Under the pieces are notes generated by a model. The model ran no database searches. It had not been told where the DNA came from and saw only the letters and a list, made by a program, of their open reading frames with translations. Shown here piece after piece: positions 1 to 6,460 of a stretch of 18,296 nucleotides of DNA. Position numbers and translations under genes: made by a program. The DNA lies in NCBI GenBank assembly GCA_050015355.1, contig JBEKBO010000106.1, positions 1 through 18,296 of the forward strand, read 5' to 3'. Source of the stretch: CAWBRT01 sp050015355. GTDB taxonomy: Bacteria; Acidobacteriota; Terriglobia; Terriglobales; Acidobacteriaceae. Every line of letters starts with the position of its first letter. Within the stretch, counting starts at the first letter, position 1.

Positions 1-152
1 AGCCGATCGCAGCCGTACTTGCTGGTGAACCCCTGGATGAGTTTCTGTTTGTGTTCGAACACTCGCCGGTCAAGACTATTGGTCACGCCCACGTAGAGGG
101 TTCCGCTCTTGCTGGCAATAATGTAAACCCAGAATTTGCGCATCCGGCTCAT
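1..152 (-). CDS. GIY-YIG family nuclease-like protein (5' part, runs off left edge)
   Basis: The first 50 codons are visible. They give a short basic N-terminus followed by a VYI motif at residues 9-11 and LYVG at 19-22, which together are the GIY-YIG core. Arg29/Arg30 and a FEHK motif (32-35) follow, as in the small single-domain UPF0213/YhbQ-like branch. Such proteins are usually 80-110 residues, so about half is missing. The family fold is a nuclease fold, but the cellular role of this small branch is poorly defined. The start was taken at the ATG whose complement lies at 150-152; a second in-frame ATG lies three codons later. Confidence 0.82.
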   Translation of the reverse strand, partial: MSRMRKFWVYIIASKSGTLYVGVTNSLDRRVFEHKQKLIQGFTSKYGCDR

Positions 153-199
153 CAAAGCCCACTCAAAGCTCAAAGCGGCGCAGGGCGGGACGCCGCAAT

Positions 200-274
200 G
201 GGATGCTTCGCTGCGCTCAGCATGACAGCAATACACACTCCGCGGATGTCATTCTGAGCAAAGCGAAGAATCCC
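200..274. repeat. Imperfect intergenic inverted repeat (28-bp arms)
   Basis: Arm 200-227 and arm 247-274 are reverse complements except at about four positions, with a 19-nt spacer. The outer ends are GGGAT/ATCCC and the inner ends ATGACA/TGTCAT. A half-copy of the same core (CTGAGCGCAGCGAAGGATC) occurs at about 2708-2726, which suggests a dispersed element. It lies just beyond the 3' end of the DUF3443 gene and could form a long hairpin, but there is no T-run. Confidence 0.6.
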
Positions 275-344
275 AAGGGACTGTCCTAATCCGTGCTGCG
301 CCAGGCTTTCTAATTCGTTCCTCCCCCCGCAGTGTCAACACCCC

Positions 345-1868
345 CTAGTACGCCCACCACGGGCCTGCCGGAACGGCGACGCCGCTCGCCGGAGTACTCG
401 GTGGAGTCACTCCCCAAATTGCCGTGTAGACATTCCGGCCAAAGAAGAAGGGCAGGCCAAAATCGAAATACCCGTCAGCCGCCTGCTGTAAGGAACTCGG
501 GTTTCCTGGATTTTGAGGCGTGTTTGGCCCGGCCAGATCGCTGAAGGCGGTATTACTACCACTGAACAGTATGATGGCGTTGCTTACGCTGAACGGGGCC
601 GGACTAACGTTGCCGTTGACCGCTTTGTTTATGACTGAGGGAAAACTCTGGGTGGACCCGGGGCAGTACCAAGAGCTATACCCTTGGTTGGTGCAGTCTA
701 CCATTGCCGGATAACTTGTCTTTAAAGTCGGTTGGTCCAGGAAAAAGATGCCATTCGAGCCGCTGTCGAGGAAGCTGCCGATGGAGTATGAATTATTTGC
801 AAGGAGTAGGTTGTTCTCTGTTGAATTCGGGTACGAGACCCCACCGACTGCTGGGAATACGGTCGTAAATCCGCTCCAGGCCGGGTCATTCACGTTGGAA
901 TCAAGCGGCAGCACCACGGCGCTGCTGCTAAGCCCGTTGTTAGCTAGTGTGCCGATGCCAAAGTACAGCGAGCCAGGGACGTTTTCTCCCCCCGCGCCGG
1001 TGGGAACGGACGGTAACTGAAGGATCACGCCATTGTTGTCCGTAAACAGCGATACAGGGTTGCGAACCTGTTGAGCGAGGGGTACTGCGGAAGCAGTGCA
1101 ACTTCCGCTCGACCCTTCCGTACATGAGTAATACGTTCCCGGAGGCAGGTTCGCGGTAGTGGTACAGGCGTTCCCGAACCCGAGATAGTCGCAGTCGTAC
1201 TGATAGTTGCCTACTCCGAGCAGGCCATTCGCACCCAGTGCCGTGACCGAATCCTCCTCGGTTCCTTTCGTCGTTGAACCGGTACTGGTGGGAACCTGCG
1301 AGCAGGTGGTTGGTATCGAATTCCCCGTAGGGATAGAGGTGTCGCCCATTACGTGTATCGGCACCGAACTTGCCACTTCGCTGCCGTTGCTTGATCCGCC
1401 CGAGGCCGGCGTGATCGAGTTCAAGGTGACAGTTGGCAAATTGAGTGACGAAAGCAGCGATGCCGGAATCCTCAAACCGCTCGAGCCGGTGTCAACCGCG
1501 ACGTGATCAATGGTGACGCACGTCGAAGTTCCCGGAGTGCAAACCTGGACGGTGGTAAACGCCACGTTTGCCGATGGACTGCCGCTGCTGGCGACGGAGG
1601 GTGGGCCGGCATCAACGATCAGCGGCGCTACGTTGACGGCGCTGCCACCCAGGGGGGTGCCGCCCATTCTAACGTCGGCTAATCTCACGGTGCCAAAGAA
1701 GAAGCTGTTATCCAGGAATTGAATGCACTCCGCGACTACGGCGTTGGTGGTCGGAGTGGTGGGTGTAGTGGGCGTGGTCGGGGTGGTGCTGCTACTGCCG
1801 CCGCTGCCGCCGCAACCCACGGCGAACACCAAGGCCGAGATCAAAATTACAAAGCCGATTCTTCGCAC
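345..1868 (-). CDS. DUF3443-family lipoprotein with paired DTGS/DSGS motifs (paralogue 1)
   Basis: The 507-residue protein starts with a lipoprotein signal (lipobox AVGC, Cys19), then a Gly/Ser stretch and a PTT repeat linker (about residues 30-41). Family landmarks are NVAPLIVDAGP at 79-89, VDTGSSG around 125-131, LGANGLLGVG near 211-220, LDSGSNG near 367-373 and GLPFFFGRNVYTAI near 471-484. DTGS and DSGS resemble the two catalytic loops of pepsin-like aspartic proteases; DUF3443 function is unknown, so protease activity is only a suggestion. The GTG start is preferred over an upstream ATG (overlapping the DUF2844 gene) because a strong AGGGAGG lies just before it. One oddity is that the ECIQFLD...ADV segment (residues 46-70) sits before the first DTGS motif, whereas the second paralogue has it after (see findings). 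It is probably exported and anchored in a membrane, and cotranscribed with the DUF2844 gene 10 nt upstream. Confidence 0.88.
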   Translation of the reverse strand: MRRIGFVILISALVFAVGCGGSGGSSSTTPTTPTTPTTPTTNAVVAECIQFLDNSFFFGTVRLADVRMGGTPLGGSAVNVAPLIVDAGPPSVASSGSPSANVAFTTVQVCTPGTSTCVTIDHVAVDTGSSGLRIPASLLSSLNLPTVTLNSITPASGGSSNGSEVASSVPIHVMGDTSIPTGNSIPTTCSQVPTSTGSTTKGTEEDSVTALGANGLLGVGNYQYDCDYLGFGNACTTTANLPPGTYYSCTEGSSGSCTASAVPLAQQVRNPVSLFTDNNGVILQLPSVPTGAGGENVPGSLYFGIGTLANNGLSSSAVVLPLDSNVNDPAWSGFTTVFPAVGGVSYPNSTENNLLLANNSYSIGSFLDSGSNGIFFLDQPTLKTSYPAMVDCTNQGYSSWYCPGSTQSFPSVINKAVNGNVSPAPFSVSNAIILFSGSNTAFSDLAGPNTPQNPGNPSSLQQAADGYFDFGLPFFFGRNVYTAIWGVTPPSTPASGVAVPAGPWWAY

Positions 1869-1870
1869 GT

Positions 1871-1880
1871 TCCCTCCCTT
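1871..1880 (-). promoter_or_regulatory. Strong ribosome binding site deciding the GTG start of DUF3443 paralogue 1
   Basis: On the minus strand this reads AAGGGAGGGA and ends two bases before GTG at 1866-1868. It overlaps the TAA stop of the DUF2844 gene (1879-1881), consistent with coupled translation. The start chosen from it places the signal peptide directly at the N-terminus. Confidence 0.6.
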
Positions 1881-2382
1881 ACCGTATTTCCTGGGCATCA
1901 ACGCCCTGCGGGATCATTCGCGGGACGTAAGCGTGCCCGACATAGGCGCGCGTATGGCCGCCCGAATGCATTACCAGATTTGGTTGCGCCACCATCAGCG
2001 GCGCATTGCGCGAGCGCCGGGGCTGTGCGCTTCTGGCGTCTTGAGCAGCTTGCGCAAACGTCGCGTAGCTGTCGCCGAGTAGCTGCTGGAAGTTAGGAAG
2101 AAACGGTCCCCGCCAAGCCACGCCGAACACCTTTCCATCAGGCGAGACATATTCCCGCACCACCGTACCGTAGGGTGTCGTGATCTCATGCACCGAGTAA
2201 CTGGCGCTGGCCCGTACGGCGCGCTTGGCCTTCATCTGCTGCTGGTCGGCCTCCACGGAGGTCACATCGCCGCCCAGCGCCGCTGCCGCGCGCGAGGGCA
2301 GGAGCAACGACGCGAGAACGACCCCTGCCAGCAGAACTATTTGCATGGCGGCCTGACTTCGGCTCCGAATATCGATTTTCAT
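1879..2382 (-). CDS. DUF2844-family exported protein (paralogue 1)
   Basis: The 167-residue product has a basic start, a hydrophobic signal segment and an Ala-rich cleavage region before LGGDVTSVEADQQQM, the family opening. The second signature, YGTVVREYVSPDGKVFGVAW, lies mid-protein, and a C-terminal stretch with HSGGHTRAY follows. DUF2844 has no known function but is habitually encoded next to DUF3443, as here, which suggests the two proteins act together outside the cytoplasm (inference). The ATG at 2380-2382 was chosen because TGAGGA precedes it and it places the signal peptide at the N-terminus; an open frame runs upstream to 2436 without a better start. Confidence 0.85.
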   Translation of the reverse strand: MKIDIRSRSQAAMQIVLLAGVVLASLLLPSRAAAALGGDVTSVEADQQQMKAKRAVRASASYSVHEITTPYGTVVREYVSPDGKVFGVAWRGPFLPNFQQLLGDSYATFAQAAQDARSAQPRRSRNAPLMVAQPNLVMHSGGHTRAYVGHAYVPRMIPQGVDAQEIR

Positions 2383-2666
2383 AATCCTCACTTCGGTCGC
2401 TATTCCGATCTGAATGTCTGCTTTCAATGTTAGCAATTAAAGTTCGAACTGTCGCAACTCCCGCAACCCTTGGAACCCCGGAAATCACCGCTGCTCGGGA
2501 GTGCGCCAAGAAACTCTTTTGCGACAATCCGCGCAACTTGGCTGGCTGTGCCGCCTCTAGCAAAAGGCTCCTTTGGTAGGGGTCTACACAGTACTCCCTC
2601 CCGTTTCTAACCCGGTTGCGGCAGAAAAGCTGCTTCGGGATGCGGCGGAAAAGTTCTTTTTACAAA

Positions 2667-2754
2667 TTGAGCCGTTTTGCGGGCGTCTGAGCCCGTAGGC
2701 GAAATCCTGAGCGCAGCGAAGGATCTCGGTCTTGAGCCGTTTTGCGGGCGTCTG
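2667..2754. repeat. 23-bp exact direct repeat pair
   Basis: Copies at 2667-2689 and 2732-2754 are identical (core GAGCCGTTTTGCGGGCGTC). Between them lies the half-copy of the dispersed CTGAGCGCAGCGAAGGATC element. It has no coding sense and looks like the debris of a small interspersed element. Confidence 0.65.
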
Positions 2755-2758
2755 CGGG

Positions 2759-2900
2759 GTCCCCGGCGAGCACCGCTCGTTGGGGTGGTGGGACTAACGT
2801 GGGGTAGTTCGACTGGTCCCCAAGTCCCACATCTGCTAACTGCGGCAGATGTGGGGCACCGTCCTGCCTAGGTCCCCGGCGAGTCCCGCTCGTTGGGGTG
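2759..2900. repeat. 30-bp direct repeat pair flanking a palindrome
   Basis: Copies at 2759-2788 and 2871-2900 share 28 of 30 bases (ends GGTCCCCGGCGAG and CGCTCGTTGGGGTG). They enclose about 80 bp holding a perfect 11-bp palindrome at 2826-2855, so the whole looks like a short non-coding repeat module. Confidence 0.6.
2826..2855. repeat. Perfect 11-bp stem palindrome of the CCCACA/TGTGGG type
   Basis: Arms CCCACATCTGC (2826-2836) and GCAGATGTGGG (2845-2855) are exact reverse complements with an 8-nt loop, and GCACC follows. It resembles the two palindromes at 5308-5344 and 5369-5397 in outer arm sequence and in the trailing GCA/GCCACC. Confidence 0.65.
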
Positions 2901-2973
2901 ATTGATCGGCGCTAACCTGGGCTCGCCACGAAACGCTCGTTTGTGTCGGGCCACACCTTACCGCCAACCGCCC

Positions 2974-4368
2974 TTAGTAGGCCCAAAACGGGCCCGCGGG
3001 AACGCCGCTCGGCGGAGTTACCCCCTCGATTGCCGTGTACACATTCCGCCCAAAGAAGAAAGGCATCCCCCAGTCGAAGCTGCCGGAGTTAGGTCCGGCG
3101 ACATTGTCGAATGCTTCCTTGTTGCTCATGAACTGCGTCTCGGCGTTCGCGACTCCGATGTGAACAACCGTGCTGTTGCCGTTGGTTCCCACGTTTGTGG
3201 CCGACGAGCTGAGAGTGCCGCAATAGAAGCTGCTGATGGAAGCATCGTTGCTGAAGGCACCGCTTTGCAGGCAGGTTGGCAGCGGATTGCCGCCCAAAAA
3301 AACGTTGATGGTGCCGCTGTCCAGGAAGTAGAAGCCGTTCGAGCCGCTATCGATGAAGCTGCCGGGAAACGCCTGGCCGCCAAACTGCGTGGTAAACGAG
3401 CCCGCGTGATTGCTGCTGGAGCCGGCTTCGGCCGTGACTGCCGTGAGCACTGTGGCACCGCCAAGCCCGTTGTTGGCTTGCGTCCCAATGCCAAAAACCA
3501 GCGAGCCGCTGACGCTTGTTGCTCCGCCGGCAGGCACCGCCGGCAACTGGATGATGGTGCCGTTGTTATCCTGGGCAAAAAAGGCCACCGGGTTTGACAC
3601 CTGGTTCACCAGCGGCACGCTCGTCGCATTTGCCGGCCCCTCGCAACTTCCCGCTCCGCCGGCGGAGCATGCGTAATAAGGCCCGGGCGGCGGATTCGGC
3701 GGCGCGCAGCCTGTTCCACAATCCTCAATAAACAAACCAATGCCCAATATGCCGTTCGCTCCCAGGGTGGCGAAGCTGTTTTCGTTATCGGCGGCAATAC
3801 CGCTGCCGCAGTCGTTCGGCACGTCGTGCAAGAATTGCGGAGCGCCAATGATCTGGATCGGGATGTTGCCGGCCGTTTCGCCGGCGATGATTACGTCCGC
3901 CCTCTGCACCGGCCCCCAAACGAAAGATTGATCCAGAAATGTGACGCATTCCAACAGCGGCAGGTTATTTGGCGCTTTCACTTGCGGCAGCCCCAGGCTG
4001 GTCACCGCCGTCCCGCTTGCACCCTGGGGCGATGCCAGGATTCGCAGGCCGTACGACCCCGTATCGACCAGCACATTGGGAATGGTCGCGCATGTCGAAG
4101 TTCCCGGAGCGCACACGGTCACGGTCGTAAACAGAAAATTAGGACCCGTGTTTACGGTGAGGGCCGCAACATTTGGCGCGGGATCGGCGATGGTATTGCC
4201 GCCGGGGCCGCCCGTGCCTGTCGGAGTGCTTGATATGCCTGCCGAGGCCGCTGCCGACGAGCCGGAAGAACCGCCGCTGCCGCAGGCGGCCGCCATCCAC
4301 AGAGTTCCCACCAGGGCCAGCGACAGCGCTTGCCCGAACCTTGTTGGTCGCTTCTCGCGCCCGCTCAT
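2974..4368 (-). CDS. DUF3443-family lipoprotein with paired DTGS/DSGS motifs (paralogue 2)
   Basis: The 464-residue protein has a basic n-region, a hydrophobic segment and a lipobox ending at Cys29 (AAAC), then a Gly/Ser/Thr linker. Landmarks are NVAALTVNTGP at 66-76, VDTGSYG near 101-107, LECVTFLDQS through ADVIIAGE at about 139-164, LGANGILGIG near 202-211, IDSGSNG near 339-345 and GMPFFFGRNVYTAI near 434-447. The order of these blocks is taken here as the family's usual one. The DTGS/DSGS pair recalls aspartic proteases, but the function is unknown. The start at 4366-4368 overlaps the DUF2844 stop as ATGA and follows GAGGAG, so the long open frame upstream is not used. Translation is very likely coupled to the DUF2844 gene. 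Confidence 0.88.
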   Translation of the reverse strand: MSGREKRPTRFGQALSLALVGTLWMAAACGSGGSSGSSAAASAGISSTPTGTGGPGGNTIADPAPNVAALTVNTGPNFLFTTVTVCAPGTSTCATIPNVLVDTGSYGLRILASPQGASGTAVTSLGLPQVKAPNNLPLLECVTFLDQSFVWGPVQRADVIIAGETAGNIPIQIIGAPQFLHDVPNDCGSGIAADNENSFATLGANGILGIGLFIEDCGTGCAPPNPPPGPYYACSAGGAGSCEGPANATSVPLVNQVSNPVAFFAQDNNGTIIQLPAVPAGGATSVSGSLVFGIGTQANNGLGGATVLTAVTAEAGSSSNHAGSFTTQFGGQAFPGSFIDSGSNGFYFLDSGTINVFLGGNPLPTCLQSGAFSNDASISSFYCGTLSSSATNVGTNGNSTVVHIGVANAETQFMSNKEAFDNVAGPNSGSFDWGMPFFFGRNVYTAIEGVTPPSGVPAGPFWAY

Positions 4369-4847
4369 CGTATCTCCTCGGCCCGGACGCCCGCCGGCAG
4401 CAGGTCGGGGGCATAGGCCCACCCGCTGTATGCCCGCATGTGTCCACCCGACTGCACCACCAGTCCGGGTTCCTGGATTAGAAGCGGTCCTCGATGCCGC
4501 ACGCTTCTCGCCGCTGCCGCGGCGCGCTCGTATTGATCGTAGTAAGCGCCGAGAAGCTGGCGCAGATCTGGAATCCTCTGGCCCTGCCATGCCACGCCGA
4601 ACACCTTGCCGCCAGGCGAGACGTATTCGCGCACCGCGGTGCCGGATTGCGTCTCGTACTCATGCGCGGCATAGTTCTCAGCCTGACGCACGCTTCGCTT
4701 TGTGCCCTGCATTCGCTGTTGATCGGCAGCCACGGTTGTCACGTCCCCGCCCAGCTCCGCCGCGGCGCGGCCCGCGCCCGCCAGCAGCAACCATGCTGCC
4801 AGCAGCCACAACGAGGCGTTTTTCGAGCGAATCCCTTTACGCTTCAT
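4365..4847 (-). CDS. DUF2844-family exported protein (paralogue 2)
   Basis: The product is about 160 residues, with a Lys/Arg-rich start, a Leu/Ala-rich signal segment and an AAA-E type cleavage region. The family signatures LGGDVTTVAADQQRM and TAVREYVSPGGKVFGVAW follow, with HMRAYSGWAY near the end, closely paralleling the other copy. The start is uncertain: ATG at 4845-4847 gives a normal signal peptide but a weak ribosome site, while ATG at 4869-4871 and GTG at 4881-4883 are in-frame alternatives. It overlaps the following DUF3443 gene by four bases. Confidence 0.82.
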   Translation of the reverse strand: MKRKGIRSKNASLWLLAAWLLLAGAGRAAAELGGDVTTVAADQQRMQGTKRSVRQAENYAAHEYETQSGTAVREYVSPGGKVFGVAWQGQRIPDLRQLLGAYYDQYERAAAAARSVRHRGPLLIQEPGLVVQSGGHMRAYSGWAYAPDLLPAGVRAEEIR

Positions 4848-4937
4848 GCTTCCGGCGTTCTTGAGTCCCATCGGAAAAAACACTGCGGCTCTCCGGTCGT
4901 TTTTTATGTGGGAGAAATTGGCATTGGCGGGGCTGTA

Positions 4938-5063
4938 GCAAAACCAGGGATGATGTATCCCGGAGTCAGCGCACCCTAGTCGACGCGACCATCAGGGAGC
5001 GGCGACCTTGAACGAAACGAAAAGGAACATAGTATCCCTGGTTTTGCCGTAAATCCCTGATGG
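4938..5063. repeat. Interlocked inverted repeats (14 bp and 10 bp)
   Basis: GCAAAACCAGGGAT at 4938-4951 is the exact reverse complement of 5034-5047. CCATCAGGGA at 4989-4998 is the exact reverse complement of 5054-5063. The pairs interleave (A-B-A'-B'), a pseudoknot-like order, and all four arms share a CAGGGA core. It could be a non-coding RNA, a repeat family or two nested mobile remnants; the sequence alone does not decide. Confidence 0.55.
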
Positions 5064-5307
5064 AAGCTGATTGCCGCAACAAGCTACCTTGAACTCCCAG
5101 CAATGTGAGATGCTGCAACCGCTAGCGTCGTCACACCCGGAGTTACAATTTTTCTCCGCAGGCTGCTCGCCTGGCGTGAAGAGCGGGCGGGGAGCCCCGG
5201 AACAGCGCTTTTGCGGTAGTCATTGGGCGCTGCAACGCCCCAAGCGGAAAATGGGCTCACCTGAATTTGAGGGAGTTTCATAACGGCATGGACAACTACT
5301 TGCTTGG

Positions 5308-5344
5308 TGCCCCATTCAAGCCCGCTGTTGGCTTGAGTGGGGCA
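5308..5344. repeat. 15-bp stem palindrome
   Basis: Arms 5308-5322 and 5330-5344 match in 14 of 15 pairs, the exception being a G-T pair, around a 7-nt loop. The outer arms read TGCCCCA/TGGGGCA. It is followed 24 nt later by a second palindrome of the same style. Confidence 0.65.
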
Positions 5345-5368
5345 GTTTCCTACACAAAAAGCAACTAC

Positions 5369-5397
5369 CCCACACAAGCAAAGGAAGCTTGTGTGGG
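5369..5397. repeat. 11-bp stem palindrome
   Basis: CCCACACAAGC (5369-5379) pairs exactly with GCTTGTGTGGG (5387-5397) across a 7-nt loop. It shares the outer CCCCACA/TGTGGG style with 2826-2855. Confidence 0.65.
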
Positions 5398-5755
5398 CCA
5401 CCCGTCCGTCGCGCTTAATGCGGTCTAGCCACTAGAAGTTCCAGCACGATTTTCTCGCGGCTCGCCTACGGGCTTCTAAACGCGATTGCGGGGCATTCTG
5501 GATGAGAAAATCTGGATGCCCGCGCCGCTATGCGAACCTCGTGACGGCGGACCTTCAGGCGGTGCATGAGCGGGTGAGCCTACTAGCGCGATGATCCAAA
5601 TTTTCTTTTGCAAGAAATTGTATTGAGCGCGTTCTAAAGTTAGAGGAGAACAGAAACTTTTTGGGCTCTTCCAACAATTAAATTTCTGTCGTTACTAGGG
5701 TAATTTGCGTGGTTACGCGCGGGATACTAACGTCTTTCCCAGATAAGGGGGAACT

Positions 5756-6130
5756 ATGAAGAAGGTAGTTGTGGCAACAGTCGCGTTTGGTCTTCTCCTT
5801 TCATCCATGACGGCGATGGCAAAGAAGAAGAAGAAGGACACCCAGGCGATGCAGGACGCCAAGGAGGCACAGCAATACGGTGGTGCCAAATTTGATGGCA
5901 GCAAGGTCAATACCAGCACCGCTGTACCAGTCGGGAGCGGAAAGGCTGCGCCGGATTACAAGGCGCTAAATAAGGCTGAACAGGATCGGCGGAAGGGTGC
6001 CGGCCTTGACGGTCCGAAGCACGCTCCGCCGTCGCCAACAATCAAGGCTACGCCGCCCAAACAGGCACCAGCGCCCAAAGCGGCCCCGGCGAAAGCGGCT
6101 GCGGCAACCAAACCGCCGCCCAAGAAGTAG
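5756..6130 (+). CDS. Small exported Lys/Ala/Pro-rich protein, unknown function
   Basis: The product is 124 residues. Residues 1-22 form a signal peptide (MKK start, hydrophobic core, cleavage after AMA), followed by a run of five lysines. The middle is hydrophilic and Gln/Gly/Asp-rich. The C-terminal third (from about residue 85) is almost only Pro, Ala and Lys, resembling histone H1-like or cell-envelope linker tails that bind polyanions. AAGGGGG lies 5 nt before the ATG and supports the start. No family is recognised. The basic tail suggests contact with nucleic acid, lipopolysaccharide or another polyanion (inference). The gene stands alone, with a broken cupin gene directly downstream. 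Confidence 0.75.
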   Translation: MKKVVVATVAFGLLLSSMTAMAKKKKKDTQAMQDAKEAQQYGGAKFDGSKVNTSTAVPVGSGKAAPDYKALNKAEQDRRKGAGLDGPKHAPPSPTIKATPPKQAPAPKAAPAKAAAATKPPPKK

Positions 6131-6134
6131 CAGA

Positions 6135-6350
6135 ATGCCGATTGCCAAGACGCGGAGCCGCGAGGCGCCACACCTGAATCTGCACATTTTGGGCCGACTG
6201 CACGTCGTCATGGATGACGGCACAGAGCGCGAGTTCGGCCCCGGCGAACTTGGGTTGCTTCCGCCGGGCCATGATGCATGGGTAGTGGGAGATGAACCAG
6301 TGGTACTCATCGATATTTCCGGGATGAAGAACTACGCGAAACAGCGATAG
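6135..6350 (+). pseudogene. 5'-truncated cupin-domain gene
   Basis: The 71-codon frame starting at the ATG at 6135 contains EAPHLNLHILGRLHV, a DDGTEREFGPG turn and LLPPGHDAWVVGDEPVV. This is the second half of a small single-domain cupin of the type that normally runs to about 120-130 residues. The N-terminal strands and part of the first metal-binding motif are missing. Directly upstream is the unrelated Lys/Pro tail of the previous gene, 4 nt away, so the 5' half has been lost and the junction lies near 6130-6150. No ribosome site precedes the ATG. The homology is clear from motif order; the fragment is probably non-functional. Confidence 0.72.
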
Positions 6351-6353
6351 GAA

Positions 6354-6404
6354 ACTCGTCACCAACTCGTCACCAAAACTCGTCAAAAAGGCCGTTTTGG
6401 TGAC
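6354..6404. repeat. Tandem 11-bp repeats plus 11-bp inverted repeat beside the att scar
   Basis: ACTCGTCACCA occurs twice in tandem (6354-6364, 6365-6375), and a partial third copy follows. GTCACCAAAAC (6369-6379) is the exact reverse complement of 6394-6404. Repeated short sites of this sort next to a tRNA attachment site could be arm-type integrase binding sites (inference); a simple hairpin is the alternative. Confidence 0.45.
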
Positions 6405-6460
6405 GACTTCAAAGCGGAAAAGCAAGGCAAATAAAGGGTTTTAGGTCGCTGACCTCATTT

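Larger units (their letters stand above)
2383..2973. other. Repeat-rich intergenic gap between the two DUF2844/DUF3443 units
   Basis: No protein gene is supported here. The right part next to 2383 must hold the promoter of unit 1; a weak candidate on the minus strand is TTGAAA-17-AATAGC near 2404-2432. The rest holds two pairs of direct repeats, one palindrome and a half-copy of the 200-274 repeat, described separately. No terminator with a T-run was seen beyond the 3' end of the second DUF3443 gene. Confidence 0.6.
4848..5755. other. Long intergenic gap with nested inverted repeats
   Basis: About 900 bases without a supportable gene. The stretch 4938-5063 holds two interlocked inverted repeats, and 5308-5397 holds two successive palindromes. 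The part next to 4848 must carry the promoter for paralogue unit 2, and the part next to 5755 the promoter for the small exported protein; neither shows a convincing -35/-10 pair. Open frames here translate to repeat-derived, compositionally odd peptides and were left out. Confidence 0.55.

Noticed and set aside
1739..1785. Tandem-repeat array on the plus strand
   Set aside because: It is simply the coding of the PTT-repeat linker of the lipoprotein, not a CRISPR or satellite; no CRISPR-like array was seen anywhere in the window.
4369..4590. N-terminal extension of the second DUF3443 protein
   Set aside because: It would overlap the DUF2844 gene by over 200 bases and bury the lipoprotein signal; ATGA coupling with GAGGAG supports the start at 4368.
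3941..4864. 307-codon open frame on the plus strand
   Set aside because: Antisense to the second DUF3443/DUF2844 pair; Arg/Pro-rich nonsense composition.
5084..5401. 105-codon minus-strand frame in the long gap
   Set aside because: It is built largely from the palindromic repeats at 5308-5397, has no ribosome site and no motif beyond chance.
5700..5730. Promoter for the small exported protein (TTGCGT ... GATACT)
   Set aside because: The spacing between the two boxes is only 12 nt, so it was not called.
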